Source: Clostridia bacterium (GTDB lineage: Bacteria; Bacillota_A; Clostridia; Oscillospirales; CAG-272). From it: a DNA stretch of 5,150 nt. The DNA lies in contig JAFVYX010000025.1 of assembly GCA_017500625.1 (NCBI GenBank), positions 1 through 5,150 of the forward strand, given 5' to 3'. The translations under genes and the position numbers were made by a program. The notes under the pieces were generated by a model. That model did not search any database. It worked only from the letters and a program-made list of their open reading frames with translations, and was not told the origin of the DNA. Shown in pieces: positions 1 to 5,044 of the stretch. Every line of letters starts with the position of its first letter. Within the stretch, counting starts at the first letter, position 1.

Positions 1-8
1 CCGCTTCC

Positions 9-78
9 TTTGGTGCAGAAGTCGCCGTTCTCCAACCGAGAGGCGTACAAGGGTACGTCCGAGGGAGGAAACGGTGAG
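9..78 (+). repeat. Copy A of a short structured non-coding repeat
   Basis: This stretch has no supportable gene and matches copy B at 4726-4796 in the same orientation; by hand count about 48 of 63 aligned bases are identical outside one hairpin loop and a few single-base gaps. Shared blocks in order are GCAGAA, TCG, CCGA, AGG, TACGTC, GAGGG and AAACGG. Two helices can be drawn: bases 9-13 with 36-40 (two G-U pairs), and bases 42-48 with 53-59 closing on the loop AAGG, with a G-U pair at 43-58. The wobble pairs only work if the plus strand is the RNA. The element may begin before the window, since only eight bases precede it. It ends about 15 bases past the 3' end of pfkA, which converges on it. 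I do not recognise it as a named RNA or repeat family. Confidence 0.7.
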
Positions 79-92
79 TTATGCCCAAAGGA

Positions 93-1166
93 TCAGAGGC
101 AGATGCGGTCCACGCAATCGTAAAGCTCTTGGAAGAGGGCGCGCTTCTTGTCGCCGACCTCGTTCATCTCGGCCAGCTCGGCCTCGTTGTAGAGAGCCAG
201 CTCCTCGGGCTTGGCCTTGCCCTTGTAGAGACGGTCGAGGGTGAGGGCGAAGTTGATGTCACGCGCCACGATCTTGCCCGAGCGCTCACAGACCACGAGG
301 TTGCTGTTGCCAAGGAACAACTCCTCCACCGCACGCTTGCCGAGGCGGGTGGCAAGCAGACGGTCACGCAGGGTGGGGATACCGCCGCGGACGATGTGGG
401 CAAAGCGGGCAAACTTGGTCTCAACGCCCGTCTCGGCCTCAATGCGCTTCGCAAGGGCGGGGGCAAAGTCACTGCCCATACCCTCGGACACGATGACGAT
501 GAAGGTGCGCTTGCCGAGCGCGCGGGAGGCGCGGATCTTTTGGATGGCAGCATCGGCATCAAAGGGAAGCTCGGGAATGGCAACGGCGGTAGCGCCGGAG
601 GCCACCGCGGTCTCCAGGGCGATGTCACCCGCGCCGCGGCCCATGACCTCCACCACGTTGCAGCGGGCGTGTGACTCGCAGGTGTCACGGAGCTTGTCGA
701 CAAGGTCCAGCGTGGTGTTCATGGCGGTGTCAAAGCCGATGGTGTACTCGGTGGACGTGATGTCGTTGTCAATGGTGGCGGGGATACCGATGCAGGGAAT
801 GCCGTGGTGCGTCAGGTCCTGGGCGCCACGGAAGGTGCCGTCACCACCGATGGCCACGATACCGTCGATCAGGAATTTCTCGCAGGTGGCGATGGCGCGG
901 GCCATGCCCTCCTCGGTCTTGAACTCGGGGCAACGGTCGGAATAGAGCATCGTGCCGCCGTGGTTTAAGGAATTGGAAACGTCTCTGACCGAAAAGGGTC
1001 TGAGGTCCCCCTGAATGAGGCCGCTGTAACCGCGCATGATCCCCATGACCTCCACACCGCGGCGGAGCGCCTCACGCGTGACGGCACGGATCGCCGCGTT
1101 CATGCCGGGGGCATCGCCACCCGAGGAAAGGACACCGATTCTTCTGAATGTTTTCATCTTCTTCAC
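93..1166 (-). CDS. pfkA: ATP-dependent 6-phosphofructokinase
   Basis: Cytoplasmic glycolytic enzyme that phosphorylates fructose 6-phosphate to fructose 1,6-bisphosphate. Visible motifs: the N-terminal GGDAPGMNAAIR (17-27), GGDGT (107-111), TIDND with the catalytic Asp at 133, SHAR (165-168), MGR (175-177), SEGM (227-230) and HIVRGG (257-262). Gly110 equals E. coli Gly104, which favours ATP rather than pyrophosphate as donor. The position of E. coli Gly124 is Ala130; pyrophosphate enzymes carry Lys there. Of the effector-site residues, equivalents of Arg21, Arg25, Arg154 and Lys213 remain, but Glu187 is Thr193 and Lys211 is Leu217, so ADP/PEP control may differ. At 357 residues it is longer than the roughly 320 of PfkA, mostly at the C-terminus. 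The GTG start at 1166 is 7 bases after the GG of AAAGGAAG; ATG at 1157 is the alternative. Only 30 bases separate it from the upstream pncC-like gene, with no terminator, so it is probably cotranscribed. Confidence 0.95.
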   Translation of the reverse strand: MKKMKTFRRIGVLSSGGDAPGMNAAIRAVTREALRRGVEVMGIMRGYSGLIQGDLRPFSVRDVSNSLNHGGTMLYSDRCPEFKTEEGMARAIATCEKFLIDGIVAIGGDGTFRGAQDLTHHGIPCIGIPATIDNDITSTEYTIGFDTAMNTTLDLVDKLRDTCESHARCNVVEVMGRGAGDIALETAVASGATAVAIPELPFDADAAIQKIRASRALGKRTFIVIVSEGMGSDFAPALAKRIEAETGVETKFARFAHIVRGGIPTLRDRLLATRLGKRAVEELFLGNSNLVVCERSGKIVARDINFALTLDRLYKGKAKPEELALYNEAELAEMNEVGDKKRALFQELYDCVDRICL

Positions 1167-1196
1167 TTTGCTTCCTTTATGTCAAGTTTTGTTTAC

Positions 1197-1670
1197 TTAA
1201 TGAGAATTCAGGGCGGAGAGTATGAGAAAGAGCGCCATATCCGCGGCCTTACGGCGAATGCGGCGGCGGCTCCCCTTGAGCGTGAGACAGAGGGCATCAC
1301 TCCCCTCCTCCGTGGCAAGGCCGATAAAGACACGACCAACGGGGATCTCCTCGGTACCGCCACCGGGACCGGCAAGGCCGGTGACCGACACGGCAAGGTC
1401 GGAGGACAAGCGATTGCGGGCTCCCTCGGCCATTTCCCGCGCAACGGGAGCCGAGACGGCGGTGTTCTTGGCGAGAGTCTCCTCACGGACACCGAGGGCT
1501 ACGTGCTTCACGGCATCGGTATAGGAGACGATGCCGCCGAGAAAGACACGGCTGGCCCCCGGCACCGACACAAGGCGGGAGGCCACGGCACCGCCCGTGC
1601 AGGACTCGGCGAGGGCCAGGGTCTTCCCCTTTTCGGCAAGGGCAAGGATCACACGCTTTTCAAGCTTCAT
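1197..1670 (-). CDS. pncC: Stand-alone CinA C-terminal domain protein, probable nicotinamide-nucleotide amidase
   Basis: Family members hydrolyse nicotinamide mononucleotide to nicotinate mononucleotide and ammonia, recycling the pyridine nucleotide pool. The 157 residues match the single-domain PncC type, without the N-terminal molybdopterin-binding-like domain of full CinA. Seen here: LALAESCTGG with the nucleophile Ser23, SYTDAVK with Lys55, GVREETLA (60-67), AVSAPVA (71-77) and GLAGPGGGTEEIPVG (98-112). The family usually has EEKPVG, so Lys to Ile at 109 is a small deviation. The ATG at 1670 is chosen because GGAGG (1684-1680) sits 9 bases upstream and homology starts at once; the same frame stays open further upstream, but that part only shadows lysR. 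It overlaps the lysR 3' end by 11 bases, which suggests translational coupling. The pncB tail elsewhere in the window belongs to the same NAD salvage area. Confidence 0.9.
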   Translation of the reverse strand: MKLEKRVILALAEKGKTLALAESCTGGAVASRLVSVPGASRVFLGGIVSYTDAVKHVALGVREETLAKNTAVSAPVAREMAEGARNRLSSDLAVSVTGLAGPGGGTEEIPVGRVFIGLATEEGSDALCLTLKGSRRRIRRKAADMALFLILSALNSH

Positions 1671-2556
1671 CGGCAGCTTCCTCCAAAAGGCCGAGCATCG
1701 TGCGCGCCGCCATCGAGAGTGGCAGGCGACGGGAATAGGCCAAGTAAAAGTGGCGTGGGGGCGGTGCTTCCGCAAGGTCAAGGCAGACGACCTCACCCTT
1801 GGCAAGCGCCTCAGCGGCGAAGTCCTCAACGATCGAGGAGATGCCGATGCCGCGCTTGGCAAATTCCAAAAGCAGGTCCGAGGTGGCCAGCTCGATCGCG
1901 GGAGCGGGATACTCGCTCCCCAGCCACTCCGAAACGTAGGCCCTTGTGGTCGAATTCTTCTCCAGCATAATGGTCGGGTAGGCGGCCATATCTCGCCGAG
2001 TGACGCCGTGGGCGGCGGCCAGGGGGTGATCGGGTGAAACGATGAAGACGTCACGGACGGGGCGCACGGGCGTCAGGGTCAGCTCCTCGGTACCGAGTGA
2101 GAGAGGGCCCGACACCACGCCGAAGTCGATGGTACCGTCACGGAGCGCCTCCAGCGTGCGGGGAGTGGGGGCGTTGGTCACGGTAAGACGGACGGCGGGA
2201 TAGCGCTCACGGAAGGCACGGATATAATCGAGAAGATAAAAGCGGAGCGTCATATCCGAGGCGCCGATGCGGAGGGTACCGCCGGCCAGCCCCAGAAGCT
2301 CACGCAGCTTTTGCTCGCCCGCATCGAGAAGAGAGAAGGCGCTCCTGACGTATTCAATGAGAACGCGCCCCGCCTCGGTCAGCTGGACACCGCGGCGCGA
2401 GCGAGCGAAGAGGGGGACACCGAGCGCCGCTTCCAGGGCCGCAAGCTCAGCGCTGACGGCGGGCTGGCTGACGAAAAGACGGCGGGCCGCCTCACTGATG
2501 CTGCCGGCCTCGGCCACGGCGAGAAAGGTACGGTATTTTCCGATCACGTCGCTCAT
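1660..2556 (-). CDS. LysR-type transcriptional regulator
   Basis: DNA-binding regulator with the usual two-part design and typical length (298 residues). The N-terminal winged helix-turn-helix covers about residues 5-64: FLAVAEAGSISEAARRL, then SQPAVSAELAALE as the recognition region, then LGVPLFARSRRGVQLTEAG. A linker helix follows (about 65-90), then the effector-binding domain from GTLRIGAS (about 93) to the end, including TNAPTP, IDFGVV and GIGISSI. The effector cannot be read from sequence. The ATG at 2556 is supported by GGGGAGGG (2571-2564), 7 bases upstream. It is first in a minus-strand block with pncC and pfkA, and it diverges from the MgsA-like gene across 199 bases. LysR proteins often control their divergent neighbour and themselves, so that gene is the natural candidate target; this is inference. 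Confidence 0.93.
   Translation of the reverse strand: MSDVIGKYRTFLAVAEAGSISEAARRLFVSQPAVSAELAALEAALGVPLFARSRRGVQLTEAGRVLIEYVRSAFSLLDAGEQKLRELLGLAGGTLRIGASDMTLRFYLLDYIRAFRERYPAVRLTVTNAPTPRTLEALRDGTIDFGVVSGPLSLGTEELTLTPVRPVRDVFIVSPDHPLAAAHGVTRRDMAAYPTIMLEKNSTTRAYVSEWLGSEYPAPAIELATSDLLLEFAKRGIGISSIVEDFAAEALAKGEVVCLDLAEAPPPRHFYLAYSRRLPLSMAARTMLGLLEEAADEA
1680..1684 (-). promoter_or_regulatory. Ribosome binding site of pncC inside the lysR 3' end
   Basis: GGAGG on the minus strand, 9 bases before the ATG at 1670. It lies within the last codons of lysR and fixes the pncC start. Ribosomes ending lysR at 1660 terminate just past this start, the usual layout for coupled translation. Confidence 0.75.
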
Positions 2557-2593
2557 TCGGGAGCCCTCCCCTCGAATTTTCTTTTCCTATACA

Positions 2594-2622
2594 ATTATAC
2601 TATTGACAAAGGCAAAACGCAA
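2594..2622 (-). promoter_or_regulatory. Candidate promoter of the lysR-pncC-pfkA block
   Basis: On the minus strand a perfect TATAAT (2599-2594) is preceded, after 17 bases, by TTGCGT (2622-2617), a weak -35 that keeps the TTG. Transcription would start near 2587, leaving a leader of about 30 bases that carries the lysR ribosome binding site. The weak -35 would suit a regulated promoter. Confidence 0.5.
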
Positions 2623-2689
2623 GAGGGATTTTACAAAAAGCGACCGAATAAAAATTTGGAATCGGCGGAAGGCAAAGCAAAAGAAGGAA

Positions 2690-2718
2690 TTGACAAGCCG
2701 CACGGTTTGTGATATACT
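2690..2718 (+). promoter_or_regulatory. Strong sigma-A-type promoter of the MgsA-like gene block
   Basis: TTGACA (2690-2695), a 17-base spacer and TATACT (2713-2718), with TGA just before the -10 (2710-2712), which forms an extended -10. This nearly consensus arrangement predicts a start near 2725 and a leader of about 30 bases. Such strength suggests high basal expression, or that a repressor rather than an activator controls it. Confidence 0.8.
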
Positions 2719-2742
2719 GTAAGCACCACGAAAAACCTATGA

Positions 2743-2750
2743 GGGAGGTG
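2743..2750 (+). promoter_or_regulatory. Ribosome binding site deciding a TTG start
   Basis: GGGAGGTG with the core GGAGG at 2744-2748, 7 bases before TTG at 2756. The ATG at 2739 is in another frame and there is no in-frame ATG or GTG near the conserved N-terminus, so TTG is the start. Confidence 0.8.
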
Positions 2751-2755
2751 CCGAA

Positions 2756-3148
2756 TTGCACATTGCCATTATTGCCGACGATGCGAAAAAGGAGCTGATG
2801 GCCGAGTTCTGTATCGCCTATTGTGGGATCCTTTGCCATCACCGCCTTTGCGCCACGAGCGCTACGGGAAAATACATTGCCGACGCCACAGGACTTGAGA
2901 TCGAGCTTCTCATGTCGGGCGAGGACGGAGGCAGCGAGCAGCTCATTTCGCGCGTGGCGTGCGATGAGGTGGACATCGTGTTTTTCTTCCGCGCCCCCGA
3001 GCCCGAGGTGTATTGCCGCGAAAACGGAACCACCCTTTTGCGGCTGTGCGATATGCACACCGTTCCGATCGCAACCAACATTGCTACGGCCGAGGCGCTG
3101 GTCATGGCGCTTGACCGCGGCGACCTCAGCTGGCGCGAGAGCCGCTGA
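2756..3148 (+). CDS. Methylglyoxal synthase-like protein lacking catalytic residues
   Basis: The 130-residue protein aligns to methylglyoxal synthase (MgsA: dihydroxyacetone phosphate to methylglyoxal plus phosphate) with no gap over residues 3-108, from HIAIIADD to PIATNIATAE, at a constant offset of 11 from E. coli numbering. Kept: Asp20 (Asp9), Lys23 (Lys12), Thr45 and Thr48 (Thr34, Thr37), Ser65-Gly66 (Ser54-Gly55), Arg107 (Arg96) and the ATN motif. Lost: His19 is Asp8, the TGTTG loop reads TSATG, the catalytic Asp71 is Ser60, His98 is Cys87, Asp101 is Asn90, and the usual WDP or RDP reads RAP. The fold and part of the phosphate pocket should remain, but MgsA chemistry is unlikely. MGS-like domains also serve as effector-binding modules in carbamoyl-phosphate synthetase, so a sensing role is possible. 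It is first in a plus-strand block and divergent from lysR. Family membership is certain; function is unknown. Confidence 0.88.
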   Translation: MHIAIIADDAKKELMAEFCIAYCGILCHHRLCATSATGKYIADATGLEIELLMSGEDGGSEQLISRVACDEVDIVFFFRAPEPEVYCRENGTTLLRLCDMHTVPIATNIATAEALVMALDRGDLSWRESR

Positions 3149-3154
3149 TACCTC

Positions 3155-3183
3155 AGGGGGCGTGGGCTTGGCCCGCGCCCCCT
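3155..3183 (+). terminator. GC-rich intercistronic hairpin (attenuator or RNA stabiliser)
   Basis: Bases 3156-3167 pair with 3171-3182 in a 12-bp stem (one T-G wobble at 3163-3175) around a 3-base loop TTG, and A3155-T3183 can extend it. It begins 6 bases after the stop of the MgsA-like gene. Only three T follow at once (3183-3185); a six-T run comes later, after the ribosome binding site AGGAG (3187-3191). This makes a weak intrinsic terminator at best: it may reduce read-through into the next two genes, or mark an RNA processing or protective structure. Confidence 0.55.
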
Positions 3184-3197
3184 TTCAGGAGTTTTTT

Positions 3198-3605
3198 ATG
3201 ACAAAGCCCGTTACCGTCACCGTCACCACGGCCGCCCCGGGAGAGGATACCATTTCCCTCTCTTACGACGGCCTTTTGCGCGTGGCCGCCGACGGGGCGA
3301 GGATCTCCTATACCGAGGTGGAGGACGGCGCCCGTACCTCCACGCTCATCACCCTGACAAGCGAGAGAATGACGATCGCGCGACGCGGCGCCGTCGACTT
3401 CACGGCAAGCTACGAGGTGGGAGCGCCCTCTACCTCGGTCTACCGTCTCGGCGGTATGGCGCTTGACGCGCACATCGTGACCGAGGCGCTGACGCTTTTG
3501 CCGTCGGCCCTGCCTGCGGTCGACTGCACCTACCGCCTCACGCTGGGAGGCGAGGAGCGGCGGCTCACGCTGTCCCTGCGCCTTGCGGAAAGGAACGACA
3601 AATGA
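3198..3605 (+). CDS. DUF1934 (YwiB-type) beta-barrel protein
   Basis: This 135-residue protein has the features of the DUF1934 family, small calycin-like beta barrels of unknown function typified by B. subtilis YwiB (about 140 residues). Seen here: alternating beta-strand patterns throughout, an early D-T-I-S-L-S-Y-D-G-L-L-R stretch, ISYTEVEDG (41-49), then RRGAVDF (62-68) followed by a Y-x-x-G-A-P-S-T-S-V-Y segment, and a terminal strand LGGEERRLTLSLRL. No signal peptide or membrane segment, so probably cytoplasmic. ATG at 3198 follows AGGAG by 6 bases; the frame is open further upstream, but that part lies within the preceding gene and does not look like the family. Its TGA overlaps the holA ATG (ATGA), so the two are probably coupled. 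No ligand or reaction can be assigned. Confidence 0.8.
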   Translation: MTKPVTVTVTTAAPGEDTISLSYDGLLRVAADGARISYTEVEDGARTSTLITLTSERMTIARRGAVDFTASYEVGAPSTSVYRLGGMALDAHIVTEALTLLPSALPAVDCTYRLTLGGEERRLTLSLRLAERNDK

Positions 3606-4627
3606 CGGTCGACGAGCTGAAGTCCGCCATAAAGGCGGCCCGCGTCCCGTGGCTCATTCTGGCGGGCGAGGAGGAGTATCTGAAGCGCCATTACCTCGGC
3701 GAGATCCGCCGTGCCCTTTCGCCCGATGCGGCGCTTGCCGCCTTCAATCACCTGCGCTTTGAGGGCGAAGCGATCGATTTTGCCAAGCTTGAGGACGCGG
3801 TGAAATCCCCCCCGATGTTTGCCGATACCAAGCTGGTGGAATGGCATCTTTGCGACTTTGAAAAGATGAAGGCCCAAGACCTTGCGCGCTTTACCGAGCT
3901 TTGCGAAACGCGCGAGGAGTACGAGGGCGTGACCGTGGTCTTTTACGCCGAGGCCGAGCGCCTTACGCCGGGGCAAAACCCCAAAAAGCCCACGCGCCGC
4001 TACCAGGACATCGCCAAGGCCATTGACATCGTCTCCTTTCCGCGCTCGACCGATACCCAGCTCCTCGGCTGGATCGGACGGCATCTCTCCCACGGGGGGA
4101 TCGCGGCGGGGGCCGAGGTCGGTCGCGCGATGCTGGAGCGCTGCGGCCACTCGATGGACGTGCTGGCAGGCGAGCTTGACAAGCTCATCGCCTACGCCCA
4201 CGCCAAGGAGAAGACCGAGCTGACCGTTGCCGACGTCACGCACGTCACGGCGGCGACCTTTGAGGCCGATGCCTTTGGTCTTGGCAATGCCATTCTGGCG
4301 GGCGATGCCGCCGCGGCATTCGAGAATCTGCGCGATATGAAAAACCGCCGTATGGATCCCTCCTTGGTCTTCGGCTCGGTGTTCCGCCTCTTTTGCGACC
4401 TCTATGCGGTGGCGCTCTTGCGTGAGGAAGGGCTCTCCCCCGCGGCGATCCGCGAAAAGACGGGGCTTCACGAATACAAGGTGACGCTCTACCTGCGCGC
4501 CACCCAGAAGAAGACCGCCGCCGCCCTCGGCGCCACACTGGAAAAATGCCGCCGCCTTGACCTCTCGTCCAAGCTCGGTGCCGCCGATTACTCGGGGCTT
4601 GAGCGCCTCATCGCCGAGGAGGCGTGA
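3602..4627 (+). CDS. holA: DNA polymerase III subunit delta
   Basis: The delta subunit belongs to the clamp-loader complex and opens the beta sliding clamp during chromosomal replication. The 341 residues match the usual length. The N-terminal AAA+-like domain starts with WLILAGEEEYLKRHYL (16-31), where the degenerate GEEEYL replaces a P-loop; delta does not bind ATP. SPPMFADTKLVEW (69-81) and VTVVFYAEAERL (about 109-120) are the core strands. The middle domain has LLGWIGRHLSHGG, then LERCGHSMDVLAGELDKLIAYA, and the C-terminal collar domain holds FGLGNAILAGDAAAAF, MDPSLVFGSVFRLF, the K-x-x-L-Y-L-R segment and LDLSSKLGAADYSGLERLI. ATG at 3602 overlaps the preceding stop by 4 bases, and AAAGGA (3589-3594) lies 7 bases upstream. 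In many Firmicutes rpsT lies next to holA; here no rpsT follows and a terminator closes the block. Confidence 0.95.
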   Translation: MTVDELKSAIKAARVPWLILAGEEEYLKRHYLGEIRRALSPDAALAAFNHLRFEGEAIDFAKLEDAVKSPPMFADTKLVEWHLCDFEKMKAQDLARFTELCETREEYEGVTVVFYAEAERLTPGQNPKKPTRRYQDIAKAIDIVSFPRSTDTQLLGWIGRHLSHGGIAAGAEVGRAMLERCGHSMDVLAGELDKLIAYAHAKEKTELTVADVTHVTAATFEADAFGLGNAILAGDAAAAFENLRDMKNRRMDPSLVFGSVFRLFCDLYAVALLREEGLSPAAIREKTGLHEYKVTLYLRATQKKTAAALGATLEKCRRLDLSSKLGAADYSGLERLIAEEA

Positions 4628-4633
4628 AACGAT

Positions 4634-4664
4634 AAAAAGCAAGCACTTGTGTGCTTGCTTTTTT
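4634..4664 (+). terminator. Intrinsic terminator of the holA block
   Basis: Seven bases after the holA stop, AAAAAGCAAGCAC (4634-4646) pairs perfectly with GTGCTTGCTTTTT (4651-4663) around the loop TTGT, and a T-run of six follows (4659-4664). This is a textbook rho-independent terminator for plus-strand transcription. Confidence 0.92.
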
Positions 4665-4797
4665 GCTTTTCGGGAACGAGAAGGTCACGGGCAAAAAGCC
4701 GATGCGAGGATCGAGAGCGAGGAAATTCGGAGCAGAAATCGGCGCTTTCGTCCCGAAGGAGTATGCCACATACGTCGAGGGGCGAAAACGGCGAAGA
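4665..4797 (+). other. Intergenic stretch between two terminators, candidate structured RNA
   Basis: No protein gene is supported here. Reading frames are open on the plus strand, but they run through the flanking terminator and lack a ribosome binding site. The right half is copy B of the repeat (4726-4796). The left half adds possible longer-range pairing: CGGGA, CGA and AAG (4671-4683, with single-base bulges at 4676 and 4680) against 4745-4755, and GCCGAT (4698-4703) against ATCGGC (4738-4743). These pairings compete with the helix proposed for copy B, so they are alternatives. The hairpin with T5 at 4800-4827 could end a plus-strand transcript. I see no clear promoter, so an independent small RNA is only a possibility. 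Confidence 0.35.
4726..4796 (+). repeat. Copy B of the short structured non-coding repeat
   Basis: This is the complete partner of copy A (9-78), same orientation. The first helix is TTCGG (4726-4730) with CCGAA (4753-4757); in copy A the C-G pair 4728-4755 is a T-G wobble. The second helix pairs 4761-4765 with 4769-4773 around CCA, and is extended by 4758-4776 and the wobble 4759-4775 across one mismatch. The T4764-A4770 pair corresponds to C48-G53 in copy A, a compensatory change. A conserved purine-rich tail (GAGGG, then AAACGG) follows in both copies. It lies between the holA terminator and a bidirectional terminator. Family unknown to me. Confidence 0.72.
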
Positions 4798-4827
4798 AAA
4801 AAAAGAGCAACCTTGGTTGCTCTTTTT
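4797..4827 (-). terminator. Bidirectional intrinsic terminator, chiefly for the pncB remnant
   Basis: AAAAAGAGCAAC (4800-4811) pairs with GTTGCTCTTTTT (4816-4827) around the loop CCTTGG narrowed to CTTG or TT. Read on the minus strand the hairpin is followed by eight T (from A 4804-4797), and it starts 16 bases after the stop at 4844. Read on the plus strand it has five T (4823-4827), so it could also stop a transcript through the repeat copy B. Confidence 0.85.
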
Positions 4828-4843
4828 CGGTTTATGCCCGAAT

Positions 4844-5044
4844 TTACCGCTCTCCGCGTTTTTCGAGAAGGTGGCGCTTAATATCCCACAGCTTTTTCGA
4901 AAGGTCTACATAGTAGCGGTGGGGGTTCTCGAAGCGACGGACCTCCTCCCAGAGAGTGGCGACCTCCTTTTGGCAGTAGGAACGGATCTCGTTGACCGAG
5001 GGAAGCTCATAGACGAGGACACCGTCCTTGAAGATCGGTACAGT
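4844..5044 (-). pseudogene. pncB: C-terminal remnant of nicotinate phosphoribosyltransferase
   Basis: The 66 residues from TVPIFKDGVLVYELPS through RFENPHRYYVDLSKKLWD to the stop at 4844 are the well-known C-terminal tail of Firmicute nicotinate phosphoribosyltransferase, the enzyme joining nicotinate to PRPP in NAD salvage. A full protein has roughly 470-490 residues, so the phosphoribosyl-binding and catalytic domains are absent. The frame stays open to a GTG at 5125, but the residues before the tail are low-complexity (Ser, Ala, Gly, basic) and unlike the family, and neither other minus frame restores the expected sequence. Homology thus ends sharply at about 5044, and an in-frame stop lies just upstream of the GTG. 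This is either a truncated pseudogene left by a rearrangement or insertion, or a false join in the assembly. Identification of the tail is firm; the cause of the break is not known. Confidence 0.78.

Noticed and set aside
1..92. A protein-coding tail on either strand left of pfkA, or a pfkA terminator there
   Set aside because: No frame begins or ends sensibly, and the stretch is better explained by repeat copy A. The hairpin at 42-59 has no T-run on the minus strand, so it is not a convincing intrinsic terminator for pfkA.
1157..1185. TTGACA on the minus strand (1185-1180) as a private pfkA promoter
   Set aside because: A -10 element at the right distance would fall at 1162-1157 within the pfkA start, and the sequence there (AGAAGA) is not a -10.
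1671..2054. Extended start for pncC at 2054 in the same frame
   Set aside because: The extra 128 residues are rich in Arg, Pro and Ser, shadow the lysR reading frame and have no CinA likeness; the ATG at 1670 has an ideal ribosome binding site.
2603..2635. Plus-strand TTGACA at 2603-2608 as an additional promoter
   Set aside because: The nearest -10-like string (TTTACA, 2630-2635) is 21 bases away, too far, and the promoter at 2690-2718 is far better.
2628..2665. Possible LysR operator: TTTTA (2629-2633) with TAAAA (2649-2653), or CCGA (2644-2647) with TCGG (2662-2665)
   Set aside because: Both are short dyads in biased sequence, do not show a clean T-N11-A box, and cannot be told from chance in a single sequence.
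2719..2755. Riboswitch or attenuator in the leader of the MgsA-like gene
   Set aside because: The leader is only about 30 bases and shows no stable hairpin or terminator.
3530..4642. Long minus-strand reading frame (370 codons) opposite holA
   Set aside because: It lies antisense to a clear holA, has no family likeness or ribosome binding site, and long open antisense frames are expected in GC-rich genes. The same applies to the plus-strand frames over pfkA, pncC and lysR.
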